A DNA stretch of 64,000 nucleotides from Skermanella aerolata KACC 11604. GTDB taxonomy: Bacteria; Pseudomonadota; Alphaproteobacteria; Azospirillales; Azospirillaceae. Below are positions 56,618 to 64,000 of the stretch, piece after piece. The stretch's first letter is position 1. Each line of letters starts with the position of its first letter. The position numbers were made by a program, and so were the translations under genes. The notes beneath the pieces were generated by a model, which saw only the letters and a program-made list of their open reading frames with translations, did not search any database and was not told where the DNA came from. The DNA is taken from contig NZ_AVFK01000017.1 of the NCBI RefSeq assembly GCF_000936425.1, positions 92,115-156,114 of the forward strand, given 5' to 3'.

Positions 56618-57159
56618 TCGTGGCGGTTTCGGTTCAGGGTGAGCGGATGATGGTCGGGGTCGTCGTGGAGCATCGGCGGATCGACCATCCGTGGCAGTCG
56701 CACCGCTGGCAGGCGGTCGATGTCCTGCCGGGGGAGGTTTCGGCGGCGGACTGGACGGTGCTGGGGCAGGGCGAGGGCTGGGTGCGTTACTTGGCGGGGG
56801 CGGCGGAGCTGTCGCTGTTTCCGGGCGAGTGCGAGACTTACGCCTATAACCTCCAGAGCCGGGAGCCGGCTATCTACGTCGTGTTGCGGAAGACGGACGA
56901 CGCGCGCGGCATCAAGCTGCTGGGGGCCACGGTCGATCCGGGTGAGTCCCATGCCCATGCCGATACCGGCGACGATCTGGTCGAGGCGCTGCCTCTGCCG
57001 GGGCCGGTGCGGGAGTGGATGGAGGCCTTCGTCGCTGTTCACTACGTCGAGCGGACGAAATGGAAGCGGAAACGCGACCGGGCCGATCCGGAGGCGATGG
57101 CGATCCGCACGCCGGGGCAGCGCGGCTACGAGGATGCGGATTATGAAGACGAAGACTGA
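56614..57159 (+). CDS. DUF3305 protein of fdh operon
   Basis: A 181-aa protein (WQAVDVLPGEVSAADWTVLGQGEGWVRYLAGAAELSLFPGECETYAYNLQSREPAIYVVLR) with the DUF3305 pattern and an acidic tail. It starts with TTG at 56614 or GTG at 56620, overlapping the preceding stop. It always pairs with DUF3306; role in FDH maturation not defined. Confidence 0.88.
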   Translation: MIVAVSVQGERMMVGVVVEHRRIDHPWQSHRWQAVDVLPGEVSAADWTVLGQGEGWVRYLAGAAELSLFPGECETYAYNLQSREPAIYVVLRKTDDARGIKLLGATVDPGESHAHADTGDDLVEALPLPGPVREWMEAFVAVHYVERTKWKRKRDRADPEAMAIRTPGQRGYEDADYEDED

Positions 57160-57721
57160 GGACGAGGGCTTTTTAGGGCGCTGGGCTCGGCTGAAGCGGA
57201 CCAGGGCGGCGGAGGTTTCCGAGCCGGCGGCGGAGATTCCAGAGGTGCCGGAGGCCGAGCCGGAGCCGTTCGATCCGGCGTCGCTGCCTGCGTTGGATAC
57301 GCTGGATGCCGTTAGCGACTATACGGCGTTCCTGAAGCCGGGGGTGCCTCGGGAGTTGCGGACTATGGCGTTGCGGCGGGCCTGGGCGACCGATCCGGCG
57401 ATAACAGGGTACAAGACGCTGGCCGACTACGACTGGGACTTCAACGCGCCGGGCTATGGGGCGCTGCGGGTGACCGATAACGTCAAGGAATTGGCGGATC
57501 GGGTGTTCGGGCTGCTCAAGGCGGAGGAGCCAGAGCCGAAGCCGGAGCCTGACGAGCCGGAGGTCCCGGAGGCCGAGGCTTCGGTTGTCGAAGTCGCGGC
57601 GGTCGAGGCTGAGCCGGAACCGGAGCGGCTTTCGGCCCCCGTCGAGGAGCCTGTGGCGGAGGTGGTGCCCGAACTGCCGCGCCGGCGCCGTCACGGCGGA
57701 GCGGTGCCCAGCTTTTCCTGA
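57143..57721 (+). CDS. DUF3306 protein of fdh operon
   Basis: A 192-aa protein from ATG 57143 (GAGGAT upstream), overlapping DUF3305 by 17 bp. The DUF3306 core is FLGRWARLKR...LDAVSDYTAFLKPGVPRELRTMALRRAWATDPAI. The rest is Glu/Pro-rich and probably unstructured, ending in a basic patch. Likely acts with DUF3305 in formate dehydrogenase assembly. Confidence 0.86.
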   Translation: MKTKTEDEGFLGRWARLKRTRAAEVSEPAAEIPEVPEAEPEPFDPASLPALDTLDAVSDYTAFLKPGVPRELRTMALRRAWATDPAITGYKTLADYDWDFNAPGYGALRVTDNVKELADRVFGLLKAEEPEPKPEPDEPEVPEAEASVVEVAAVEAEPEPERLSAPVEEPVAEVVPELPRRRRHGGAVPSFS

Positions 57722-57828
57722 AGCCGAGTGCCTGCGCAGGCTTGTTGATCCCGCGAAAAGTAGGTATGGTTTTTTCTTGCCCTCAACGGCAGGAAGGATC
57801 GCGTTTGTGCTGCATTGCGGCATGATAG

Positions 57829-58461
57829 TTGAAGTTTGAGACAGATGTTAACTTGTTTACTGGTGATGACTTGACCGCTGATATCGACGAAGCCGACCTG
57901 CTGCGGGCACAATGCTACAGCCTGCTCGCACAACTCCTGGTCCGGCAGCCGGACGGGAGCCTGCTGGCCCGCGTCGCCGCCCTGAAGGGCGACGACACGC
58001 CGTTCGGTGGGGCCTTGTCGCGATTGGCGGCGGCGGCATCGCGGACCGACGAGGCTTCGGCTGAGCGCGAATACTTCGCGCTGTTCATCGGCGTCGCGCG
58101 CGGCGAGCTGGTGCCTTACGCGTCGTATTACCTGACCGGCTTCCTCAACGAAAAGCCGCTGGCGAAGCTTCGGGCCGACATGCAGGCGCTGGGCATCGCG
58201 CGGAAGACCGACGTGAAGGAGCCGGAAGACCACATCGCGTCGATCTGCGAGATGATGGCCGGCCTGATCGCCGGCAGCTTCGGCGCTCCCGCCGATCTGG
58301 CGGCGCAGCGCGGGTTCTACGACAAGCATCTGGCGCCCTGGGCCGGGAAGTTCTTCGCGGACCTGGAAAAGGCGCAAGGAGCGGATCTTTACCGGCCGGT
58401 CGGCGAGATCGGCCAGCTCTTTCTTGCCATCGAGGCCGAAGCCTTTGGGATGACGGCCTGA
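57829..58461 (+). CDS. TorD/DmsD-family molybdoenzyme chaperone
   Basis: A 210-aa helical chaperone (LLRAQCYSLLAQLLVRQPD, EREYFALFIGVARGELVPYASYYLTGFLNEKPLAKLRADM, EPEDHIASICEMMAGLIAG) typical of TorD-like proteins that hold molybdoenzymes before TAT export. The TTG at 57829 is the best start I see. It precedes the small TAT protein and fdhA. Confidence 0.9.
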   Translation: MKFETDVNLFTGDDLTADIDEADLLRAQCYSLLAQLLVRQPDGSLLARVAALKGDDTPFGGALSRLAAAASRTDEASAEREYFALFIGVARGELVPYASYYLTGFLNEKPLAKLRADMQALGIARKTDVKEPEDHIASICEMMAGLIAGSFGAPADLAAQRGFYDKHLAPWAGKFFADLEKAQGADLYRPVGEIGQLFLAIEAEAFGMTA

Positions 58462-58498
58462 CTTCAATCTTAAGCAACAACAATAAGGGAGACGGGGG

Positions 58499-58702
58499 AT
58501 GGACGCGGAGAAGAAGAGAGCGGGGCTTGAACGCCGTGATTTCCTGCGCGTGATGGGGGCGGGCGCTGCCGGCGCCGCTGCCGCCGTTCCCCTGCTGGCG
58601 GCGGGGCCAGCCGCAGCGGTCGAGACGGCGGACCAGCGCGTCAAGCAGCGTTACCGGGAAACCGACCACGTCAAGAAATACTACGCAACCAACCGGTTCT
58701 AA
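58499..58702 (+). CDS. Small TAT-signal protein of formate dehydrogenase region
   Basis: A 67-aa protein that is almost only a twin-arginine signal (LERRDFLRVMGAGAAGAAAAVPLLAAGPAAAVE) with a charged tail (YRETDHVKKYYATNRF). It matches the fdh-region TAT target family that precedes fdhA. Function unknown; perhaps a small exported FDH subunit. Confidence 0.9.
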   Translation: MDAEKKRAGLERRDFLRVMGAGAAGAAAAVPLLAAGPAAAVETADQRVKQRYRETDHVKKYYATNRF

Positions 58703-58717
58703 CGGGAGCGATTCGCC

Positions 58718-61603
58718 ATGCTGGTCAAGAGGAAGCCTACGGCAGCGGGTCGTGGGACGGGGATGTTCGGCTCGGTCGCCGCTGCGGCGCCGATGGATCG
58801 GCGCGCTTTCCTGAAGCGCTCGGGGCTCGCTGCGGGGGGATTGGCCGCCGCAGGGGCGGTTTCCTCCATGAGCATGGTCGGCAAGGCGGAGGCCGGGCCG
58901 ACGACGCCGGGGGTCGAGATCACCCGCAAGAAGAGCATCTGCACCCACTGCTCGGTCGGCTGCACGGTCACGGCGGAAGTTCAGAACGGCGTCTGGGTCG
59001 GCCAGGAGCCGAGCTGGGACAGCCCGATCAACAACGGCACGCATTGCGCCAAGGGCGCTGCGGTGCGCGAACTGGTCCATGGCGACCGCCGGCTGAAATA
59101 TCCGATGAAGCTGGTGGACGGCCAGTGGACGCGGCTGAGCTGGGAAAAGGCGATCGACGAGATTGGGGCGAAGCTGCTGGAGATCCGCGAGAAGTCGTCG
59201 CCGGAATCGGTGTTCTGGCTGGGTTCGGCCAAGTTCTCCAACGAAGGCGCTTACCTGTTCCGCAAGATGGCGGCCTTCTGGGGCACCAATACGGTGGACC
59301 ATCAGGCGCGTATCTGCCACTCCACGACGGTCGCGGGCGTTGCGAACACATGGGGCTACGGCGCCATGACCAACAGCTACAACGACATCCATAACTCCAA
59401 GGCGATCCTGATCATCGGCGGCAATCCCGCCGAGGCCCATCCGGTTTCGTTGCAGCACGTGCTGCGTGGCAAGGAGATCAACAAGGCGCACCTGATCGTC
59501 GTCGATCCCCGCTTCACCCGCACGGCGGCTCACGCGACCGAGTATGTCCGGCTTCGGCCGGGCACGGACATTCCGCTGGTCTGGGGGATGCTCTGGCACA
59601 TCTTCGAGAACGGCTGGGAAGACAAGTCCTATATCGAGCAGCGCGTTCACGGCATGGACAAGATCCGCGCCGAGGTCAAGAAGTGGACCCCGCAGGAGGT
59701 CGAGCGGGTGACCGGCGTGCCGGGCGACCAGGTCCGCAAGGTCGCGGAGATCATGGCGAAGAACCGGCCCTCGACGCTGATCTGGTGCATGGGCATCACC
59801 CAGCACACGGTCGGCACCGCCAATGTGCGGGCGCTGAGCATCCTTCAGCTCGCGCTGGGCAATATCGGTGTCGCGGGCGGCGGGGCGAACATCTTCCGCG
59901 GGCACTGCAACGTGCAGGGCGCTACCGACTTCGGCTTGGATGTAACTTCGCTGCCGGCTTACTACGGGCTGACCGAGGGCGCCTGGAAGCACTGGAGCCG
60001 GGTCTGGGGCGTCGATTACGAGTGGATGAAGAGGCGCTTCGTTTCCCAAAAGTTCATGGAGGCGAAGGGCATCCCGACGACCCGCTGGTTCGACGCCGTG
60101 CTGGCGAAGCCGGAAGACATCGAGCAGCCGTCTCCCGTCAAGGCGATGATGGTGTTCGGCCACGGCGGCAACACGGTCACCCGCATGCCGGAAATGCGGA
60201 AGGGCCTGGAGGCGCTGGACCTGCTGGTTGTGGCCGATCCGCACCCGACGACCTTCGCGTCGGTCAGCGGGCGGAAGAACGGGACATACCTGCTGCCGAT
60301 CTGCACCCAGTTCGAGGCGGACGGGTCGCGCACCGCGTCCAACCGCTCGATCCAGTGGGGCGACCGGGTGGTGGAGCCGATCTTCGAGTCGAAGAACGAC
60401 TACGACGTGATGTACGCGCTGGCGATGCGGCTTGGCTTCGGCGCCGAGATGTTCAAGCGGATCAAGGTGGTGAACGGCCAGCCGGACCCGGAAGACATCC
60501 TGCGGGAAATCAACTACGGCTCGCTCTCGACCGGGTATTCGGGCCAGTCGCCGGAGCGGCTGCGGCTCCACATGGAGCATCAGGCCGACTTCGACCGGAC
60601 GACGCTGAAGGCCTCATCAGGGCCGTGCGCCGGTGAATACTACGGCCTACCCTGGCCGTGCTGGGGCACGGCGGAACTGAAGCACCCCGGCACGCATATC
60701 CTCTACGATACCTCGAAGCATGTGATGGAGGGCGGCGGCACCTTCCGCGCCCGGTTCGGCGTCGAGAAGGACGGCGCGAACCTGCTGGCCGAAGGATCGT
60801 GGTCGAAGGGATCGGAGATCGAGGACGGCTATCCCGAATTCACCTATGGGATGCTCAAGAAGCTGGGCTGGCACACCGACCTGACCGAGGCGGAGCGGAC
60901 GGTGATCGAAAAGATCGGCGGCGCGAACCCGGACGGCGTCAGTTGGGCGACCGACCTGTCCACCGGCATCATCCGGGTGGCGCTGAGGCACGGCTGCTCA
61001 CCGTTTGGCAACGCCAAGGCGCGGGCGGTGGCCTGGAACCTGCCGGACCCGGTACCGGTCCATCGCGAGCCGATCTATACCTCCCGCCGCGATCTGGTGG
61101 AGCAGTACCCGACGCTGGACGACCGGCGCGACTTCCGCGTCGCCCATCTCGGCAAGAGCCTCCAGGCGAAGGACGTGACCAAGGACTTCCCGATCATCCT
61201 GACGTCAGGCCGGCTGGTCGAGTATGAGGGCGGCGGCGAGGAAACCCGGTCCAACAAGTGGCTGGCGGAGCTTCAGCAGGAGATGTTCGTCGAGGTCAAC
61301 ACCCAGGACGCGGCGCGGCTTGGCGTCAAGGACGGCGCTCAGGTCTGGGTCCATGGGCCGGAGGGCAACAGCAGGGCGCGGATGAAGGCGCTGGTGACCG
61401 ACCGCGTCGGGCCGGGCGTGGCGTTCATGCCCTTCCACTTCGCGGGTTTCTGGGAAGGGGAGAGCCAGCGTTCGGCCTATCCGCCCGGAACGGACCCGAT
61501 CGTGCTGGGCGAGTCGGTCAACGCGCTGACGACCTACGGCTACGACCCGGTGACCTACATGCAGGAAACCAAGTGCACCCTTTGCCGAATCGTCGCGGCT
61601 TGA
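58718..61603 (+). CDS. fdhA: Formate dehydrogenase catalytic (alpha) subunit
   Basis: A 961-aa molybdenum bis-MGD enzyme with a TAT signal (DRRAFLKRSGLAAGG, Arg28-Arg29). An N-terminal [4Fe-4S] site (CTHCSVGCTVTAE...THCAKG) and an active-site Cys200 (ARICHS) in place of selenocysteine are present, and the protein ends in a typical molydopterin dinucleotide domain. Periplasmic, oxidising formate and passing electrons to FdhB and FdhC. Length is normal. Confidence 0.95.
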   Translation: MLVKRKPTAAGRGTGMFGSVAAAAPMDRRAFLKRSGLAAGGLAAAGAVSSMSMVGKAEAGPTTPGVEITRKKSICTHCSVGCTVTAEVQNGVWVGQEPSWDSPINNGTHCAKGAAVRELVHGDRRLKYPMKLVDGQWTRLSWEKAIDEIGAKLLEIREKSSPESVFWLGSAKFSNEGAYLFRKMAAFWGTNTVDHQARICHSTTVAGVANTWGYGAMTNSYNDIHNSKAILIIGGNPAEAHPVSLQHVLRGKEINKAHLIVVDPRFTRTAAHATEYVRLRPGTDIPLVWGMLWHIFENGWEDKSYIEQRVHGMDKIRAEVKKWTPQEVERVTGVPGDQVRKVAEIMAKNRPSTLIWCMGITQHTVGTANVRALSILQLALGNIGVAGGGANIFRGHCNVQGATDFGLDVTSLPAYYGLTEGAWKHWSRVWGVDYEWMKRRFVSQKFMEAKGIPTTRWFDAVLAKPEDIEQPSPVKAMMVFGHGGNTVTRMPEMRKGLEALDLLVVADPHPTTFASVSGRKNGTYLLPICTQFEADGSRTASNRSIQWGDRVVEPIFESKNDYDVMYALAMRLGFGAEMFKRIKVVNGQPDPEDILREINYGSLSTGYSGQSPERLRLHMEHQADFDRTTLKASSGPCAGEYYGLPWPCWGTAELKHPGTHILYDTSKHVMEGGGTFRARFGVEKDGANLLAEGSWSKGSEIEDGYPEFTYGMLKKLGWHTDLTEAERTVIEKIGGANPDGVSWATDLSTGIIRVALRHGCSPFGNAKARAVAWNLPDPVPVHREPIYTSRRDLVEQYPTLDDRRDFRVAHLGKSLQAKDVTKDFPIILTSGRLVEYEGGGEETRSNKWLAELQQEMFVEVNTQDAARLGVKDGAQVWVHGPEGNSRARMKALVTDRVGPGVAFMPFHFAGFWEGESQRSAYPPGTDPIVLGESVNALTTYGYDPVTYMQETKCTLCRIVAA

Positions 61604-61620
61604 GGCGGAGGAGCTGAACC

Positions 61621-62217
61621 ATGGCAAGAATGAAGTTCCTGTGCGACGCCGAACGCTGCATCGAGTGCAACGCCTGCGTCACCGCTTGCAAGAACGAGCA
61701 CGAGGTCCCCTGGGGCATCAACCGCCGCCGCGTCGTGACGCTGAACGACGGCAAGCCGGGTGAGCGCTCGATCTCCATGGCCTGCATGCACTGCACCGAC
61801 GCGCCGTGCATGGCGGTCTGCCCGGTCGATTGCTTCTACAAGACGGATGAGGGCGTCGTCCTGCACAGCAAGGACCTGTGCATCGGCTGCGGCTATTGCT
61901 TCTACGCCTGTCCGTTCGGAGCGCCGCAGTACCCGCAGGTCGGCAACTTCGGCAGCCGGGGCAAGATGGACAAATGCACCTTCTGCGCCGGCGGGCCCGA
62001 GGATGACATGACCCCGGCGGAGTATTCCAAATACGGCGCGAATCGTCTGGCGGAGGGCAAGCTGCCGCTCTGCGCGGAGATGTGCTCGACCAAGGCCCTG
62101 CTGGCTGGCGACGGCGAGATCATCGCCGACATCTACAAGGAACGCGCGGTTCGGCGTGGGTATGGCTCCGGCGCCTGGGGCTGGTCCACCGCGTACAAGG
62201 ACAAGGCGACAACGTGA
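61621..62217 (+). CDS. fdhB: Formate dehydrogenase Fe-S (beta) subunit
   Basis: A 198-aa four-cluster ferredoxin-like subunit (CDAERCIECNACVTACKNEHEVPWG, CMHCTDAPCMAVCPVDCF, CIGCGYCFYACPFGAPQ, CTFCAGG...CAEMC). It has no signal peptide and rides with FdhA. It starts 17 bp after fdhA. Confidence 0.95.
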   Translation: MARMKFLCDAERCIECNACVTACKNEHEVPWGINRRRVVTLNDGKPGERSISMACMHCTDAPCMAVCPVDCFYKTDEGVVLHSKDLCIGCGYCFYACPFGAPQYPQVGNFGSRGKMDKCTFCAGGPEDDMTPAEYSKYGANRLAEGKLPLCAEMCSTKALLAGDGEIIADIYKERAVRRGYGSGAWGWSTAYKDKATT

Positions 62218-62237
62218 GAGCCGGGGAAGGAAGCATC

Positions 62238-63272
62238 ATGTCCATGAATCTTGGGCGCGTCGTGCGCCTGCTGTCGCTGACCCTGGCCTTATTCCTGCTT
62301 ATGCCGGCGGTGGCTTCTTTCGCCCAGACCCCGGTTCCGCCGGGGCCGAACACGCTGACGGGGCCTGACGTCAGCAACGATCAACTGCTGCTCCAGCAGT
62401 TGCAGGGAAACCTGCACGGGCGAGTCAGCATCCCGGACCAGAAATCGGCGATGCTGATCCAGCCGGAGGGGCAGGACTGGCGGGCGCTGCGCGACGGCAC
62501 GCTGAAGACGGTGTCCGCCGTGGTCCTGCTCGGGATGATCGCGGCGCTGGTGGTGTTCTATGTTGTCCGGGGCAAGATCCGGATCGATGCCGGGCCGTCG
62601 CGGCGGCGCATCCAGCGCTTCAACGGGATGGAGCGGTTCGCCCATTGGATCACGGCGGCGAGCTTCCTGGTGCTGGCGGTGACCGGCCTGAACCTCGTGT
62701 TCGGGCGCTGGCTGCTGATCCCGCTGCTGGGACCGGAAGCCTTCGCGACGATGACGGTTTACGGCAAGCTAGCGCATAACTTCCTCAGCTTCCCCTTCGT
62801 GCTCGGCATCGTGCTGATGCTGCTGATCTGGGTCCGCCACAACATCCCGAACGGCAGCGACATCGCCTGGATCAAGGCGGCGGGCGGTCTGTTCTCCAAG
62901 GGCAAGCACCCGCCCGCGAAGAAGTTCAACGCCGGGCAGAAGCTGATCTTCTGGATGGTCGTCGCGGGCGGCGGCGTCGTGGCGGCCAGCGGCTACGTGC
63001 TGCTGTTCCCCTTCGCCGTGACCGACATCGCCGGCATGCAGCTTGCGCATCTGGTCCACGCCATCCTGTCGGTCCTGTTGATCGCCGGCATCATCAGCCA
63101 CATCTACATCGGCTCGATCGGCATGGAAGGCGCGTTCGACGCGATGGGCAGCGGTCAGGTCGATGTGAACTGGGCACGCGAGCACCATAGCCTGTGGCTT
63201 GAGGAAGAGCTGCGGAAGGGCAAGGCGGCGGGCAAGCCCCCGACGGTCGGACGGCAGTTGCCGGCGGAGTAG
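62238..63272 (+). CDS. fdhC: Formate dehydrogenase cytochrome b (gamma) subunit
   Basis: A 344-aa membrane protein. After a signal-like segment (LSLTLALFLLMPAVASFAQ) and a periplasmic stretch, it has four or five helices of a di-haem cytochrome b (RFAHWITAASFLVLAVTGLNL, KLAHNFLSFPFVLGIVLMLLIW, LVHAILSVLLIAGIISHIYIG) with His ligands in FAHW, LAHN and SHIY. It donates electrons to quinone. ATG at 62238 has GGAAGGAAG. Confidence 0.94.
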   Translation: MSMNLGRVVRLLSLTLALFLLMPAVASFAQTPVPPGPNTLTGPDVSNDQLLLQQLQGNLHGRVSIPDQKSAMLIQPEGQDWRALRDGTLKTVSAVVLLGMIAALVVFYVVRGKIRIDAGPSRRRIQRFNGMERFAHWITAASFLVLAVTGLNLVFGRWLLIPLLGPEAFATMTVYGKLAHNFLSFPFVLGIVLMLLIWVRHNIPNGSDIAWIKAAGGLFSKGKHPPAKKFNAGQKLIFWMVVAGGGVVAASGYVLLFPFAVTDIAGMQLAHLVHAILSVLLIAGIISHIYIGSIGMEGAFDAMGSGQVDVNWAREHHSLWLEEELRKGKAAGKPPTVGRQLPAE

Positions 63273-63345
63273 GCGGAGTGCGGTGATGTTGCCAATTTTT
63301 GCCAGTCCCGGTATAATTGGTGGAAACCAACCGGAGGCGCCTGCG

Positions 63346-63633
63346 ATGCCGACGCGCAATGTCAATCTCACCGATCACTTCGACCGTTTTGTCGAGGTCA
63401 ATGTTCATTCCGGCCAGTACCAGAATGCGAGCGAAGTGGTGCGCGAAGGTCTGCGCCTGCTTGAATTGCGTCAGCGCGAGGACGAATTGCGGCTCCAGCG
63501 CCTGCGCGACGCGATCGCGGTCGGGGAGGCGGCCCTGGAGCAGGGCGACTATGAGGATGTGGAAGACGGCGACTTGGGTAAATATCTGGCGGGACTTGGC
63601 GAAAGCGCGCTCCGGCGGACGTCCTCGAACTGA
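63346..63633 (+). CDS. parD: ParD-type antitoxin
   Basis: A 95-aa antitoxin with a ribbon-helix-helix start (NVNLTDHFDRFVEVNVHSGQYQNASEVVREGLRLLELRQREDE). The ATG at 63346 follows GGAGG. It abuts the ParE-like gene at 63634. Confidence 0.9.
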   Translation: MPTRNVNLTDHFDRFVEVNVHSGQYQNASEVVREGLRLLELRQREDELRLQRLRDAIAVGEAALEQGDYEDVEDGDLGKYLAGLGESALRRTSSN

Positions 63634-63954
63634 ATGCCGCGTCTGCGGCTTACCGGTCCCGCCAAACGGGATATCGCGTCGATTCTCGACTGGAGTGCGG
63701 AGCATTTCGGCGATGCCGGCCGACGGCGTTACGAGGCTCTGATCGAAACCGCGCTGCGGGATGTCGCCACTGAGCCCCTGCGGCGCGGAAGCCGCGAACT
63801 TCCCCCAGCTTTTGGGCAGGGGTATCGAATGCACCATTTGCGCCTGAGCCGTGATCGGGCGCGGACGGCGGGAAGCGGAGTGGGAGTGCCGCGTCACCTG
63901 CTTGTTTATCGCGTCGTTCCGCCCGAGATGGTGGTGATCCTACGAGTACTGTGA
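63634..63954 (+). CDS. parE: ParE-type toxin
   Basis: A 106-aa RelE/ParE fold (LTGPAKRDIASILDWSAEHFGDAGRRRYEALIETALRDVA...HLLVYRVVPPEMVVILRVL). It starts directly after the parD stop. The remaining 46 bp to the window edge hold no gene. Confidence 0.9.
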   Translation: MPRLRLTGPAKRDIASILDWSAEHFGDAGRRRYEALIETALRDVATEPLRRGSRELPPAFGQGYRMHHLRLSRDRARTAGSGVGVPRHLLVYRVVPPEMVVILRVL

Positions 63955-64000
63955 ACCGCCCCAGGATTCCTGGAGGCCGGTTTAGTTGAGTCACGCCGCT

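Noticed and set aside
59312..59320. Selenocysteine in the formate dehydrogenase active site
   Set aside because: The codon is TGC, so this is a Cys-type enzyme (Cys200).
58145..60580. An 811-codon minus-strand frame opposite torD and fdhA
   Set aside because: Shadow frame; the plus-strand genes have clear cofactor motifs.

Overview
The window is a high-GC alphaproteobacterial chromosome segment. Gene content and order fit a free-living or plant-associated diazotroph of the Azospirillum/Skermanella/Rhodospirillum type: draT-draG divergent from nifHDK, nifENX with its small partners, iscA-nifUSV-cysE-nifW, fixABCX, and a nif-specific fdxN and fdxB. The genus assignment is inference; no rRNA or other strong phylogenetic marker is present.

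Layout. Positions 3-3705: the end of an M3-family oligoendopeptidase and a chemoreceptor with a C-terminal PilZ domain. Positions 3842-12276: a repeat element, then a NifA/sigma-54 type control region and a long operon nifB, fdxN, a TPR-like gene, an LRV-FeS gene, two tandem nifZ genes, a second NifS-like desulfurase, nifT, a small conserved gene, a DegT-like protein without the PLP lysine and a SIR2-like protein without the usual catalytic residues. Positions 12293-17333 (minus strand): a soluble hybrid histidine kinase, a class II glutamine amidotransferase, a NifO/ArsC-like protein, draG and draT. Positions 17472-26945: nifH promoter with two UAS, nifHDK, nifEN, nifX, DUF269 and DUF683 genes, fdxB and nifQ. 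Positions 27052-36758: a second TPR-like gene, then iscA-nifU-nifS-nifV-cysE-nifW and fixABCX, with sigma-54 promoters before iscA and before fixA. Together these genes supply sulfur and Fe-S clusters (IscA, NifU, NifS, CysE), homocitrate and molybdenum (NifV, NifQ), FeMo-cofactor assembly (NifB, NifE, NifN, NifX), the enzyme (NifHDK), electrons (FixABCX, ferredoxins) and post-translational switching of NifH by ADP-ribosylation (DraT/DraG).

Positions 36791-47513 are mixed: a VapBC module, Pal, a GH17-GT2 beta-glucan synthase, a terminase-small-subunit-like protein, an NDH-2 type dehydrogenase, a gene of unknown function with a frameshifted paralogue about 2.7 kb further on, and between them a ParD-like/methionine-aminopeptidase pair and a DUF1232 membrane protein. 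Positions 47514-50050 form a visibly AT-rich island with a nonsense-interrupted adenine methyltransferase and two orphan genes. Positions 50090-52360 hold a 2OG-Fe dioxygenase, a ParE-type toxin-antitoxin pair and a SAM methyltransferase.

Positions 52576-63272 are a formate dehydrogenase locus: a polyferredoxin-like protein (minus strand), then a biotin/lipoate-ligase-like protein, a DUF6352-like protein, DUF3305, DUF3306, a TorD chaperone, a small TAT protein and FdhA/FdhB/FdhC. A further ParDE-type pair ends the window. Palindromic GTAG-type REP doublets of three sequence families occur between genes; two of them lie inside about 150-bp elements with terminal inverted repeats. I saw no tRNA, rRNA, CRISPR array or transposase gene.
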